This document shows positions 17,250-27,186 of a stretch of 64,000 nucleotides of DNA, piece by piece. The DNA is from Calidithermus roseus (GTDB lineage Bacteria; Deinococcota; Deinococci; Deinococcales; Thermaceae). The stretch covers positions 62,001 through 126,000 of the forward strand of contig NZ_QWLA01000002.1 in assembly GCF_003574095.1 (NCBI RefSeq). The letters are read 5' to 3'. Position 1 is the stretch's first letter; the number at the start of each line of letters is the position of its first letter. The notes beneath the pieces were generated by a model, which ran no database searches, was not told the DNA's origin, and was given only the letters and a program-made list of their open reading frames with translations. The position numbers and the translations under genes were made by a program.

Positions 17250-17810
17250 ATGTCCCTGATGACGGAGGTCCTTCTGGAAGACCTCAAGCGTCGCACCGGC
17301 TTTACCGAGCAGCACGCCAGGTTGCTGCAAGATCTTGGCCGGTATATGACTCCTATGGCTTCCGAGGTCGCACTGGCTTTCTACGACTACCTGGGCCGGG
17401 ACCCCGAGATGCGGGCGATCCTGTGGGCGGTGCCGGGTCGGGTCGAGCGGCTGTATGGGCGTTTTGCCGACTGGTACCGTGAACTCTTCTCAGGGGTCTA
17501 CGACGAGCACTACGCTGAAGGGCGCCGCCGCATCGGGCTGATTCATGCCCGTCTGGGCATCCGCCCCGCTTTTATCATCCCGGCCATGGGGATCGTGCAG
17601 GAGCTTTCCTTAGAGCACATGAACTTGGTGCTAAAAGCCTCCGAGCTGCTCGCCGCCGTCGAGGCTTTTGAAAAGATCATCGCCATCGAACTCGCCATCA
17701 TCCAGGAGAGCTATAGTGAGGCCGTGGAGGCCGGTATCCGCGCGGGCATGGCCTCGGGCGAGACCGCGCTCATGCAGGGAGCTGAGCTGTTGTTGCGGGA
17801 GAAGGTGTGA
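17250..17810 (+). CDS. Single-domain protoglobin / sensor globin
   Basis: A 186-residue globin of the globin-coupled-sensor lineage without an output domain. The proximal His is His99 in RRRIGLIHARLGI, the pattern typical of these proteins, followed by the long helical PAFIIPAMGIVQELSLEHM segment. Such globins bind O2, CO or NO; single-domain forms may act as scavengers or as sensors through a partner. The ATG at 17250 is supported by the promoter seven bases upstream; a second Met three codons later is possible. Its stop overlaps the HAD gene start by four bases (GTGA), so the two are translationally coupled. Confidence 0.88.
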   Translation: MSLMTEVLLEDLKRRTGFTEQHARLLQDLGRYMTPMASEVALAFYDYLGRDPEMRAILWAVPGRVERLYGRFADWYRELFSGVYDEHYAEGRRRIGLIHARLGIRPAFIIPAMGIVQELSLEHMNLVLKASELLAAVEAFEKIIAIELAIIQESYSEAVEAGIRAGMASGETALMQGAELLLREKV

Positions 17811-18592
17811 TCCGGGCCATCCTCTTCGACCTCGACGAGACCCTAATCCTCGATCATCCGGTGTCGGTGCATACCCTGTGGAACTGCGCTTATTACGCGG
17901 CCTCCTGGTACAGCCTCGACCTCGAGGCCCTGGTTGAGGCCGCCGGGAACCAGGCCATGCGGCTGTGGAAGACCTCGCCGGTTTATGGCTACACCCAGCG
18001 CATCGGCCACAGCGCGGGTGAGGGGTTGTGGGCCCGCTATGCCGACACCAAGATCCCCGAGATCGCCCGCCTGCACGAGTGGGCCAAGAGCTATCGGGTG
18101 GCGGTGTGGCGCGACGCGCTGGCCGAGCAGGGCATCGCCGACGAGGCGCTGTGCGAGGCGCTGGCCGACCGCTTCTTCAATGAGCGCCGGGTCTATCCCC
18201 GCTATCCCGAGGTGGATGCGCTGCTGGAAGCCCTATCCCCACACTACAAGCTGGGCATTGTCACCAACGGCGTGCCCGATCTGCAACAGGACAAGCTCGA
18301 GGGCTGCGGCCTGCTGCACCGCTTCCAGGCGGCAGTGATCTCGGGCACAGTGAACATCGGCAAGCCCGAGCGCGGCATCTTCGAGCACATCTGCAAGGAG
18401 CTCGAAGTCGAACCTGAAGCCTGTGTCATGGTGGGCGACAACCCCGAACGCGACGTGGCCGGGGCCCTGGGTGCGGGCATGCGCTCGGTGCTGGTGAACC
18501 GGGGCTTCAAGGACCCTGACCCCCGCTACCGGGCCAGCCTCGAGGTGCGCAACCTCCTGGAAATGCTTCCCTGGCTCGACACACTGGCCTGA
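17807..18592 (+). CDS. HAD-family hydrolase
   Basis: A 261-residue haloacid-dehalogenase-superfamily phosphatase starting with GTG. Motif I is FDLDETLIL (Asp8 nucleophile and Asp10), followed by a helical cap, motif II VTNGVPD, a Lys in NIGKPERGIF and motif III MVGDNPERDVAGA. This is the HAD-IA subtype, near YjjG-like nucleotidases, but the substrate is not set by sequence. It is coupled to the globin gene. The next 205 bases, up to clpC, contain copies of the GATAGC-type repeat and no gene. Confidence 0.9.
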   Translation: MIRAILFDLDETLILDHPVSVHTLWNCAYYAASWYSLDLEALVEAAGNQAMRLWKTSPVYGYTQRIGHSAGEGLWARYADTKIPEIARLHEWAKSYRVAVWRDALAEQGIADEALCEALADRFFNERRVYPRYPEVDALLEALSPHYKLGIVTNGVPDLQQDKLEGCGLLHRFQAAVISGTVNIGKPERGIFEHICKELEVEPEACVMVGDNPERDVAGALGAGMRSVLVNRGFKDPDPRYRASLEVRNLLEMLPWLDTLA

Positions 18593-18797
18593 ATGAGTTG
18601 CCGATAACTGATGGCCGATGCTCCGCTTAGTGAGCCTTCGAGCCAAATCCCAGCGTTGCCGGACGGTACCTCCATCTTTGCTTCATAACGCCCTAATAAC
18701 GGATGTAAGTAGCGGCTCAAACACCAAATCTGCTGGGGGCGTAGTATATCATTGAGGTAGAAATGGACGCCGCTTACACGCCAGAAGGGGGTTGCCT

Positions 18798-21002
18798 TTG
18801 AACAGGTACGACGACCGCGCGCGGTTGGTGTTTCACTACGCCAGGGAGGAAGGCAGCCGTCTGGGCCACAGCATGATCGGCCCGGAGCACCTGCTCCTGG
18901 GGCTGATGCGCGAAGGCGGTACGGCGGCGCGCATCCTCATGGAATATGGGGCCAGTCTCGAGGCCATGCGGCGCATGGTCGAGGAACTCGTAGGCCGGGG
19001 GGAGGGCAGCCGCACTGGCGAGCCGCCCGCGATCACCCCACGGGCCCGCCGGGTGATGGAGCTGGCCGGGGCGGAAGCCCGCAATATGTCGAGTCAGGTT
19101 ATCGGGACGGAGCATATCCTTCTGGGCATCATCCGCGAGGGCGACGGTATCGCCTACCGGATCATGACCCACTACGCCAAAGACGTGGACACCATCCGCT
19201 GGCGGGTTCTCTCGCAAGCGGGCGAGGGCCAGAAGGAGAAGGCCGTGGCAACGCCATTCCTCGACGAATACGGACGCGACCTGACCCGCGAAGCCCGTGA
19301 GGGCAAGCTCGACCCCGTGATCGGTCGCTCGGAGGAGATCAACCGGGTCATTCAGATCCTGGCCCGGCGCACCAAGAACAACCCCGTGCTGGTGGGCGAC
19401 CCCGGCGTGGGCAAGACAGCCATCGTGGAGGGCCTGGCCCAGGCCATCATCGAAGGGCGCGTGCCCCCGGTGCTGCGGGGGGCCCGCATCGTCTCGGTGG
19501 ACCTCGCGGGTGTGGTGGCGGGGACCAAGTACCGCGGGGAGTTCGAAGAGCGCCTGCGCCAGATCATCGAGGAGCTCAAGAACGCCAAGGTGGTGGCCTT
19601 CATCGACGAGTTGCACACCCTGATTGGGGCGGGTGGGGCCGAGGGCACCCTCGACGCGGCCAACATCCTCAAACCCCCCCTGTCGCGTGGGGAAATCCAG
19701 GTCATCGGCGCGACCACCACCGGTGAGTACCACCGTTACATCGAGAAAGACGCGGCGTTGGAGCGCCGTTTCCAGCCGGTGATCGTGCTCGAGCCCAGCC
19801 CCGAGGAAACCCTGGAGATCCTCAAGGGGCTGCGCCCGCGCTACGAGGCCCACCACGGCGTGGTGGTTCCCGACGAAATCCTGCAGCTTTCGGTCAAGAT
19901 CGGCATCCGCAGCCTGCCGGGGCGCAACTTCCCCGACAAGGCCATCGACCTCATTGACGAGGCGGCCTCGAGGGTGCGCCTCAACGCGAGCTTGGGCCTG
20001 CCGGTGGCCGAGGACGAGGACGGCACCCCCCTCGTCAGCCGCGAGGACATCGAAGCGGTGGTGGATAGCTGGGGCGGCGTCTACGTCGATGATAAGGACG
20101 ATGGCAAGCTGTTTGGCCTCGAGGCCGAACTCAAGAAGCGGGTCATCGGACAGAACGAGGCCATCGAGGCCCTCGCCGCCGCGCTCCGCCGGGCTAGGGT
20201 GGGCCTGGGTGGCCGCACACGGGTCTCGGCCAGCTTCCTCTTCGTCGGCTCCTCGGGCGTGGGCAAGACCCACCTGGCCAAGGCCCTGGCCGAGGTGCTC
20301 TTCGGCTCCGAGCGGGCTCTGATCCGCTTCGACATGTCGGAGTTCCAGGAACCGCACTCCATCTCCAAGCTCATCGGGGCCCCCCCCGGCTACGTGGGCT
20401 ACGAGCAGGGTGGTCGCCTCACCGAGGCCGTGCGCCGCCAGCCCTTCAGCGTGGTGCTGCTCGACGAGATCGAAAAGGCCCACCCCGACATCTACAACAC
20501 CTTCTTGCAGGTGCTCGACGAGGGTCGCCTCACCGACGGCCTGGGCCGTACCGTCGATTTCCGGCGGGTCATCCTGATCATGACCTCCAATACCGGCTTC
20601 AACGTGGGCCCCGCCATCGGCTTCACCTCCAAGGAAGTCGATACCGAGAGCCCGATCAAAGCCCTCTTCACCCCTGAATTCCTCGACCGCCTCGACGAGG
20701 TGGTCCGCTTCCGCAACCTCGACGAGTCCGAGCTGGTGCAAGTCGCCCAGATCATGCTCGAGGACATCGCCAAGGAGCTCGAAAGCCGCGAGAAGATCGT
20801 GCGCTTCGACCCGGCCCTGGCGGCCTGGCTCGTCGAGCACGCGCCCAAGCAGGGCTCAACCCGCATCCTGCGCAACCTGATCCGGGAGAAGGTCGAAGAC
20901 CCGCTGTCGCTGGCCCTGCTGACCCGCCCTGGGCGCACCCTCTTCGTGACGCTCAAGGGGGACGAGATCCACTTCGAGGAAGAGGAAGTCTTCACGGTCT
21001 GA
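18798..21002 (+). CDS. clpC: ClpC-type AAA+ unfoldase lacking the M domain
   Basis: A 734-residue double-ring AAA+ chaperone that unfolds proteins for the ClpP protease. The N domain has the two Clp repeats (about 1-140). D1 has [13 protein letters not shown] near 199 and VVAFIDEL; D2 has [14 protein letters not shown] near 484 and [13 protein letters not shown]. The ClpP-docking loop is IGF (in GPAIGFTSK, near 605). The coiled M domain that ClpC normally carries at the end of D1 is absent: about 20 residues join RVRLNASLG to [13 protein letters not shown] chose TTG at 18798 because AAGGGGG lies upstream and [17 protein letters not shown] matches my memory of Thermus relatives. radA and yacL follow. 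Confidence 0.93.
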   Translation: MNRYDDRARLVFHYAREEGSRLGHSMIGPEHLLLGLMREGGTAARILMEYGASLEAMRRMVEELVGRGEGSRTGEPPAITPRARRVMELAGAEARNMSSQVIGTEHILLGIIREGDGIAYRIMTHYAKDVDTIRWRVLSQAGEGQKEKAVATPFLDEYGRDLTREAREGKLDPVIGRSEEINRVIQILARRTKNNPVLVGDPGVGKTAIVEGLAQAIIEGRVPPVLRGARIVSVDLAGVVAGTKYRGEFEERLRQIIEELKNAKVVAFIDELHTLIGAGGAEGTLDAANILKPPLSRGEIQVIGATTTGEYHRYIEKDAALERRFQPVIVLEPSPEETLEILKGLRPRYEAHHGVVVPDEILQLSVKIGIRSLPGRNFPDKAIDLIDEAASRVRLNASLGLPVAEDEDGTPLVSREDIEAVVDSWGGVYVDDKDDGKLFGLEAELKKRVIGQNEAIEALAAALRRARVGLGGRTRVSASFLFVGSSGVGKTHLAKALAEVLFGSERALIRFDMSEFQEPHSISKLIGAPPGYVGYEQGGRLTEAVRRQPFSVVLLDEIEKAHPDIYNTFLQVLDEGRLTDGLGRTVDFRRVILIMTSNTGFNVGPAIGFTSKEVDTESPIKALFTPEFLDRLDEVVRFRNLDESELVQVAQIMLEDIAKELESREKIVRFDPALAAWLVEHAPKQGSTRILRNLIREKVEDPLSLALLTRPGRTLFVTLKGDEIHFEEEEVFTV

Positions 21003-21013
21003 TGCCCAGCGCT

Positions 21014-21065
21014 AAACGCCGAACGTCGAACGCGAAGACCCAAAGGCGTTTAGCGTTCGGCGTTT
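21014..21065. repeat. Intergenic inverted repeat between clpC and radA
   Basis: Twelve-base perfect arms, AAACGCCGAACG (21014-21025) and CGTTCGGCGTTT (21054-21065), flank 28 bases with further imperfect matches. The same word families (CTAAACGCC, CGAACG) recur in other gaps of the window. Confidence 0.7.
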
Positions 21066-21087
21066 GTCGTTGAGTCACATAGCATCT

Positions 21088-22401
21088 ATGGCCAAGACCC
21101 AATACACCTGCGTCGAGTGCGGCTACAAGTCCATCAAGGCCCTGGGCCGCTGCCCCAACTGCGGGGCCTGGGACTCGTTCAAGGAAGAAGCCCCGGTGGG
21201 CCGTGCCCTGGCGGGAGGCTCGCGCGGCGGCCTGGCCAAGGTGCGCCCCCTGCCTAACCCCGAGGCCATCGTGCGCTTGAGCGCGGTGGACTCCGGCAGC
21301 GAGGCCCGCTTCAGCAGCGGGATTGGCGAACTGGACCGGGTGCTGGGCGGGGGCTTCGTGAAGGGTGAGGTGCTGTTGCTGGGTGGCGAGCCGGGGGTGG
21401 GCAAGAGCACCTTGCTGCTCCAGGTGGCCGACCGGATGCTGCGCCAGGGCCGACGGGTGATCTACCTGGCGGGGGAGGAGTCGCCGGGGCAGATCCGCCT
21501 GCGGGCCGAGCGCCTGGGCATCTCGGGTGAACTCGAGCTCTTGCGCGAGACCGAGCTGGAGTCCGTGCTGGCCACCCTCGAGGCCGACCCGCCCGAGTTC
21601 TTGGTGGTGGATTCCATTCAGACCCTCGAGACCACCTCGGCTGCGGGCTCGCTGGTGGCGGTGCGCGACGCCACATCGGCCCTGACCCGCTTCGCCAAGG
21701 CCAGCAAGGTGACGGCGGTGCTGGTGGGGCACGTGACCAAGGAGGGCATCGTGGCCGGGCCCAAGGTAATCGAGCACGTGGTGGACGCTACGCTCTACCT
21801 CGAGACCGCCGGGAACTTTAGGGTTCTGCGCTCGAGCAAGAACCGCTTCGGCCCGGTGGGGGAGATGGGGGTCTTCCACATGGCGGAGGAGGGTATGGAG
21901 GAAGTGGCCAACCCCTCCGAGGCCTTCCTGGCCGAGCGTCCGGTGGGCGCGCCGGGCTCGGTGGTGGCCCTGACCCTCTCGGGCGAGCGGGCGCTGGCGC
22001 TGGAGGTGCAAGCCCTGGCGGCCCGCACCCCCTTTCCCGCTCCCCGCCGGGTCTCGCAGGGGCTCGACTCGCGCCGGGTGGACGTGGTGCTGGCGGTGCT
22101 GGAGCGGCGGCTCGAGCTGCCGTTGGGCAACCTCGACGTCTACGTCAACCTGGCCGGCGGCTTGAGGGTTTTTGACGCAGGTTTGGACCTGGCAGTGGCC
22201 CTGGCGGTGTATTCTGCTGTGGTAGGCAAGCCCATCCCTCAGGATTTCGCCGTGGTGGGCGAGGTCGGGTTGGCGGGAGAGGTGCGCAGCGTGGAAGGCC
22301 TCGAGCGCCGATTGCGCGAGGGCCGGCGGGCAGGCTTCGAGCGGCTGTTGTACCCGGGCGTCATCCGCAACGTGGAGGAGGCAGTGAAGCGGTTGTTATG
22401 A
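21088..22401 (+). CDS. radA: DNA repair protein RadA
   Basis: A 437-residue RadA (Sms), a DnaB-like branch-migration motor in recombination. The N-terminal zinc finger has Cys8, Cys11, Cys22 and Cys25 (CVECGYKSIKALGRCPNC). The RecA core has GGEPGVGKSTLLLQ near 100 and the RadA-specific KNRFGPVGEMGVF. The C-terminal Lon-like domain (LAVALAVYSAV and following) is complete. The start at 21088 gives the usual MAKTQYTCVECG beginning. It lies 85 bases after clpC and its stop overlaps the next gene by four bases, the order known from Firmicutes (clpC-radA-disA-yacL), but with disA missing. Confidence 0.96.
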   Translation: MAKTQYTCVECGYKSIKALGRCPNCGAWDSFKEEAPVGRALAGGSRGGLAKVRPLPNPEAIVRLSAVDSGSEARFSSGIGELDRVLGGGFVKGEVLLLGGEPGVGKSTLLLQVADRMLRQGRRVIYLAGEESPGQIRLRAERLGISGELELLRETELESVLATLEADPPEFLVVDSIQTLETTSAAGSLVAVRDATSALTRFAKASKVTAVLVGHVTKEGIVAGPKVIEHVVDATLYLETAGNFRVLRSSKNRFGPVGEMGVFHMAEEGMEEVANPSEAFLAERPVGAPGSVVALTLSGERALALEVQALAARTPFPAPRRVSQGLDSRRVDVVLAVLERRLELPLGNLDVYVNLAGGLRVFDAGLDLAVALAVYSAVVGKPIPQDFAVVGEVGLAGEVRSVEGLERRLREGRRAGFERLLYPGVIRNVEEAVKRLL

Positions 22402-23438
22402 GCATTTTGCGCTTAGGGCTTTACCTTCTGATGGTGCTCGGCGGCTTCGAGGTGGGAGGCTGGCTCGAGGAGCGCGGGGTGCTGGGCGCGGAGTCGGGCG
22501 GGATGCTCTCGCTCAACCGCCTCTACCTTGGGCTGGTCGGGTTGCTGCTGGGCTTCCTGCTGGTGCCCCGCCTGAGTGCGCTCATCGAAGGCTGGTGGAT
22601 CCGCCTGCAGCGCTGGTTAGGGTCGCTGCCGCCGGAGGTGCCCGTAGCCCTGATCGTGGCCTCGAGCGCCGGGCTGCTCCTGACGGTGCTCATCAACAAC
22701 CTGCTCTCGCAGTTCGCCGGCTATACTCCCTGGTACTCGCTGCTGCTGGCCCTGCTGCTCTCGGGCTTTCTCTCGGCTTTGGCCCTGGCCAACCGTGATT
22801 ACTTCCACATTCGACCGCCCGCTCCGCCCCCTCGCCCCAAGGGAGGCAAGATCCTCGATACCAGCGTGCTGATCGACGGTCGCATCGCCGAGGTGGCCGA
22901 TCTGGGCTTTCTGGAAGGCCCTTTGCTGGTGCCGCGGATGGTGTTGCGCGAGTTGCAAAGCTTCGCCGACCATTCCGACGCCCAGAAGCGGGCGCGGGGT
23001 CGCCGGGGGTTGGAGGTGCTCGAGCGGCTGAAGGAAAAGGTGGGGTTGGAGGTGCTCGAAGCACCAGCCAGCGACGAGCCCGTCGATGACCAACTCCTTA
23101 CCCTGGCCCGCCAGAATTCCGCCGCGCTGGTCACCAACGACTCGGCCCTGCTGCAACTGGCCCGCATCTACGGGGTCAAGGCTCTTTCGGTGCAGGCCCT
23201 CGCTACCGCGCTGCGCACGCCCTACGTGGCGGGCGAGGTGGTGCGCATCACCATCACCAAGGAAGGCAAGGAGGCCGGGCAGGGGGTGGGCTACCTCGAC
23301 GACGGCACCATGATCGTCGTCGATGACGCCCTGCCCTTCCGGGGGCAGGAGGTGTCGGTGGTGATCACCCAGTCCATCCAAACCCAGGTGGGGCGCCTGC
23401 TCTTTGGCAAGCTCGAGCGCAGCGCGACCTCGAGCTGA
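22398..23438 (+). CDS. PIN/TRAM-domain membrane protein (YacL family)
   Basis: A 346-residue protein of the YacL family. Four hydrophobic segments fill residues 1-130. A PIN nuclease domain follows (about 145-265: KILDTSVLIDGRIAEVADLG with the first acidic residue, LLVPRMVLRELQ, VDDQLLTLARQ, VTNDSALLQLA), then a TRAM RNA-binding domain (about 280-340). All acidic PIN residues I expect are visible, so a membrane-anchored RNase is plausible; the substrate is unknown. It is coupled to radA by an ATGA overlap. Confidence 0.92.
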   Translation: MSILRLGLYLLMVLGGFEVGGWLEERGVLGAESGGMLSLNRLYLGLVGLLLGFLLVPRLSALIEGWWIRLQRWLGSLPPEVPVALIVASSAGLLLTVLINNLLSQFAGYTPWYSLLLALLLSGFLSALALANRDYFHIRPPAPPPRPKGGKILDTSVLIDGRIAEVADLGFLEGPLLVPRMVLRELQSFADHSDAQKRARGRRGLEVLERLKEKVGLEVLEAPASDEPVDDQLLTLARQNSAALVTNDSALLQLARIYGVKALSVQALATALRTPYVAGEVVRITITKEGKEAGQGVGYLDDGTMIVVDDALPFRGQEVSVVITQSIQTQVGRLLFGKLERSATSS

Positions 23439-23666
23439 GTAGATAGGTTGGTGATCGATAGCCGGATGCAGCGGCGCAACCTGATCTTAATGGTGTACCT
23501 GGCCTGACCTCCAACGGCAGTGGCGGGGGTAGACTCAGACTCATCAGCTTCTACGCTGGGGTTGTCGTGGCGTTTTGACCCAGTCGTGACGCGAGGGTGC
23601 GAGAATGCCGAAGCCCTTCCCCAAGAACCCGACCACGTTTGCCGATTCGCCGGCTCCGCTATAGCG

Positions 23667-26600
23667 ATGTTTCTGAGTCTCCTCGGTCCCCCCCAACTGC
23701 TGATCGCCGATCAGCCCTGGCCACAGCTACCCCGCAAGGCCGTGGCCATGGTGGCTTATCTGGCGTCCCAGGGGAGACAGGCCGACCGGGGTACGCTGGC
23801 TTCGCTGCTGTGGGAGGGGGACGAGGAAAGCACCCGGCGCAACCTCCGGCAGGAGCTGTTCCGGCTCAAGGGGACGCCCTGGGAGCAGATGCTCGAGCAG
23901 GGTTCTCAGCAGATCGCGCTCACCGCCGTCGAGACCGACTTAGAGCGCTTCCTCGAGCACTTGAGACGCGGGCGCTGGGCCGAGGCGGCGGGGTTGTGGC
24001 GGGGGGGGCTGCTGGCGGGTTTCGAGGTGCGGGCTACCGAAGCCTTCGAGGAGTGGCTGGCCCTCGAGCAGACCCGCTGGCAAAACCTCTACCGCGAGGC
24101 CATGCTGGGCTGGGCCCGCAGCCTGGAGGCCGCTTCGCAGCGGCGGGACGCGCTGTTGGTCTACCAGAAATTGCTCGAGCAAGACCCCCTGCAAGAAGCC
24201 GAACAGCAGGCGGTGATGCGGCTGCTGGCGGCGCTGGGGGAGGTCCCGGCGGCCATGCGCCAGTACGAGCAGTACGCCCGGCTGCTCGGGGTGGAGCTGG
24301 GGGTCGAACCCTCGCCCGAGACCCAGGCCCTCTACCGCCACCTGCGGCAGGGCAGCCTGGATGCCGTCGTGCTGGCTCTGGCCTCGCCTGCTTCACTGCA
24401 GGATCCGCCTTTGGTGGCCCGCAGTGAGGACTGGGCCTGGCTCGAGACCCATCTGGGCCAGGGCCTGGTGCTGCTGGTGGGCGAGGTGGGGGTGGGGAAA
24501 AGCCGCCTGGCCCAGGATTTCGCCAAGCATAGGGGCCAGGTCTTTCAGATTCGCCAGCGCGAGAGCCTGCGCGAGCTGGGGTTTGGCGGCCTGATCGAAG
24601 CAGTGCGAGGCGCGATCGAGACCGGGCAGTCGCTGGAGGGGCTCGAGCCCGTCTGGCGCGACGAGCTGGCCCAGCTATTGCCCGAGCTGGGTTCTTTCAT
24701 GGGTGGGGCCGCCAACGCCAAGCTGCGGCTCTTCGAGGCCCTAGCCCGCATGCTGCTGACCCTGGCTCGACCGGGGGGCACGGTGCTGTGGGAGGACCTG
24801 CACTGGGCCGATGCCCCCACCCTGGAGTTCCTGGGCTACCTGAGCCGGCGGGCTGCCAGCCTGGGGATCTACCTCCTGGGCACTGCCCGCAGCGAGGGCT
24901 ATCAGCGGGGGCACCCCCTCTACGAGGCCCTGCGGCCCCTGAGCGGCGAGAGGCTGCTGTGGGTGCGCACCCTCGAGGCTCTACCCCAGGCCGGAGTGCG
25001 CGAGCTGGTCCGGCGGCTCTCCGGCACTCCTGGCGGAATCCTCTTCGCCGAGCGGCTGCACAAGGCCACCGGCGGAAACCCGCTGTACCTGTTGCAGACT
25101 TTACGCTTCCTGTTTGATCAGGGGTTGTTGCGGGTGGAAGGGGGACGCTGGCACACCCCTTTCGACAGCATCACCGCCGACTACCGCGAGCTGCCCCTGC
25201 CCCCCTCGGTGCGCGAGGTGGTGCAGCAGCGCCTCGAGCGTCTCCCACAGGGCGCGCGCGAACTCTCCCAGGCGCTGGCCATCGCCGATGCGCTGCTCGA
25301 GCCTTCGGTGCTGGCGGCCTTCGACAGCGATGACGCGGCCCTCGAGCACCTGCTTTACAGCGGCATTGTCCAGGAGAGTCCCGAAGGCTATGCCCTAGCG
25401 CACGACCTGCTGCGCTCGACGATCCTGGAAACCCTCTCCGAGGCTGCTCGCCGCCGCCTGCACCACCGGCTGGCCGAGGTGCTGCGCGACACTGGCGCGC
25501 CGCCCGAGCGGCTGGCCCATCACCTCGAGGCCGCCGGGCAACTGACCCAGGCCGCGCGGGCTCACCTGGCGGTAGGGCGCAAGCTGCGGGTGGGCCCGCT
25601 GGGGCGCACCGCGCTGGCCCACTACAGCAAGGCCCTCGAGCTCATGGGTCCCCTGGCCCCGCCCCAGGAGCGCTTCCAGGTGCTGGCCGAGTGTGCTGAG
25701 CTCAAGCTGGCGCTGGGCGAGGAGGCCCAAGCCGAGCGGCTCGAGCTGGCTCGGCTGCTCGGCGAGGTGCCCGAGGAGCAATTCCGGGTGTTCCTGGTCG
25801 AGGCCGAAGCCGCCGTGCAGTCGGGGCGGGTTGCCGAGGGGGTCCAGGCGGCGCGGCAGGCTCTCGAACTCGCCCGCACCGCCTGGCAGAAGGGGCAGGC
25901 CCTGTTCCGGCTGGCCTGGCTGGAGTACCGCGGCGGCGACCCCGACGCCCAGCTCGAGCCCCTCACCGAGGCCATCCGCTATTTCGAGCTCTCCGGCGAC
26001 CGCCCCATGGAAGCCCACGCGCTGCGCAACCTGGCCGGGTACTACTCGCGCATCGGCAACCAGGCCAAAGCCCATGAGGCCTATAACAAGGCGCTGGTGC
26101 TGGCCCAGGGCATGGCCGACGACCTGCTGCTGCGCCGCCTCAAGGCCGATGGCGCCATCGTGGACTTCGTGCGCGGGGCCTACCACCGCAGCATTGCCGC
26201 CGGAGAGGCCCTGCTGGCCGAGGCGCGGGAGCGGGGGGATTTGTGGGCGGTGTGGGACGCGCTGCACGTCCTCAGCCTCAACGCCGGGGCAGTGGGCCTG
26301 AGCCCCGAGCTCGAGCAATCCCTGCGCCAGGCCCTGCGCGAGGCCGAGGCGGTGCGGGCTTACCGCGACGTCTCGATCCTGTGCACCGCATTGGGCACGG
26401 CGCTGATGGTCGAGAACCGGCTCCAGGAGGCCCTCGAGGAACTCCAGCAGGCCCTGCGGGTGATGCGGGACTTGGGCGAGCAGGCCACCCTGGGCTACGC
26501 GCTGTTCTCCCTGGGCTTCACCCAGGTCGAGCTGGGCCGCTACGAGGAGGGGGAGGAGGTGCTCGCCCGCGCTGCTGAGCACTGGGGCGAGCGCAAGCAG

Positions 26601-26924
26601 GGCAGGGACCGAGCCAGGGCGCTGGCGGGATTGGCGCTGTCCTACCTGCGTCGGGGCGAGCGGGAGAAGGCCCTCCAGGCCTCGAGCCTGGCCTACGAGG
26701 GCCGCGAGGAGTGGGCCGAGGGCATCTTCGACCTGCCCTTCATCCTCTATGCCCGAGCCAGGGCCCTGGGCGATGAGGAGGGCCTCGAGCTGCTGGGGCG
26801 CACCCAGCAACACCTCTTATCGCTCTCCGAGCGCCTTCCCCCCGACCTCTCCGTGCGTCTGCTCAACAACCGCTTCGTGCGGTGGGCCTTGGCGAAGGTG
26901 GCCAGGAAGCCAGCCCTCCCGTAG
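23667..26924 (+). CDS. BTAD-type transcription regulator with AAA ATPase and TPR repeats
   Basis: A 1085-residue signal-transduction protein. Residues about 1-95 form an OmpR-like winged helix (LLGPPQLLIADQPWPQLPRK, TRRNLRQELFRLK), 96-250 a bacterial transcriptional activation domain of helical repeats, about 265-560 an ATPase with GEVGVGKSRLAQDF and VLWEDLHWAD, and the rest many TPR-like helical pairs (ALRNLAGYYSRIGNQAKAHE, ALSYLRRGEREKALQ). This is the large SARP/STAND regulator plan; no C-terminal LuxR helix-turn-helix is seen. Start 23667 is chosen because the winged-helix domain begins there and CTATAG lies just upstream. Target genes are unknown. Confidence 0.88.
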   Translation: MFLSLLGPPQLLIADQPWPQLPRKAVAMVAYLASQGRQADRGTLASLLWEGDEESTRRNLRQELFRLKGTPWEQMLEQGSQQIALTAVETDLERFLEHLRRGRWAEAAGLWRGGLLAGFEVRATEAFEEWLALEQTRWQNLYREAMLGWARSLEAASQRRDALLVYQKLLEQDPLQEAEQQAVMRLLAALGEVPAAMRQYEQYARLLGVELGVEPSPETQALYRHLRQGSLDAVVLALASPASLQDPPLVARSEDWAWLETHLGQGLVLLVGEVGVGKSRLAQDFAKHRGQVFQIRQRESLRELGFGGLIEAVRGAIETGQSLEGLEPVWRDELAQLLPELGSFMGGAANAKLRLFEALARMLLTLARPGGTVLWEDLHWADAPTLEFLGYLSRRAASLGIYLLGTARSEGYQRGHPLYEALRPLSGERLLWVRTLEALPQAGVRELVRRLSGTPGGILFAERLHKATGGNPLYLLQTLRFLFDQGLLRVEGGRWHTPFDSITADYRELPLPPSVREVVQQRLERLPQGARELSQALAIADALLEPSVLAAFDSDDAALEHLLYSGIVQESPEGYALAHDLLRSTILETLSEAARRRLHHRLAEVLRDTGAPPERLAHHLEAAGQLTQAARAHLAVGRKLRVGPLGRTALAHYSKALELMGPLAPPQERFQVLAECAELKLALGEEAQAERLELARLLGEVPEEQFRVFLVEAEAAVQSGRVAEGVQAARQALELARTAWQKGQALFRLAWLEYRGGDPDAQLEPLTEAIRYFELSGDRPMEAHALRNLAGYYSRIGNQAKAHEAYNKALVLAQGMADDLLLRRLKADGAIVDFVRGAYHRSIAAGEALLAEARERGDLWAVWDALHVLSLNAGAVGLSPELEQSLRQALREAEAVRAYRDVSILCTALGTALMVENRLQEALEELQQALRVMRDLGEQATLGYALFSLGFTQVELGRYEEGEEVLARAAEHWGERKQGRDRARALAGLALSYLRRGEREKALQASSLAYEGREEWAEGIFDLPFILYARARALGDEEGLELLGRTQQHLLSLSERLPPDLSVRLLNNRFVRWALAKVARKPALP

Positions 26925-26994
26925 TCGGCTGTAACGCCGACATAACGCCGCAACGCGTATCATCGTCCTGCTCGGACTGGGTAAGGGGGTGAAC

Positions 26995-27153
26995 ATGCGG
27001 AAGTGGTCTTTGTTGGGTGTCAGTTTTGTTCTCATGCTGTTGGCAGCCTGTGGTGGGGGCGGCAACCCGCCCGCCAACGCCTGCCCCAATCCGGCAGTCT
27101 TCGACAACGCCAATTGCAAATTCGATGACGGTAGCACCAAATTTGGTCCTTAG
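26995..27153 (+). CDS. Small lipoprotein, 52 residues
   Basis: A short gene with a classic lipoprotein signal: MRKWSLLGVSFVLMLLAAC, lipobox LAAC, then a Gly-rich linker and about 30 residues containing two further Cys (NACPNPAVFDNANCKFDD). AAGGGGG lies five bases before the ATG. It is 33 bases upstream of the secreted-protein gene, probably in the same transcript. Function is unknown; the two Cys could form one disulfide. Confidence 0.75.
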   Translation: MRKWSLLGVSFVLMLLAACGGGGNPPANACPNPAVFDNANCKFDDGSTKFGP

Positions 27154-27186
27154 CGGATCGGAGCTTTCAGGATCTAGGAGATCAGT

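Noticed and set aside
18774-20840. 688-codon frame antisense to clpC
   Set aside because: Shadow of a conserved gene; no recognisable protein features.
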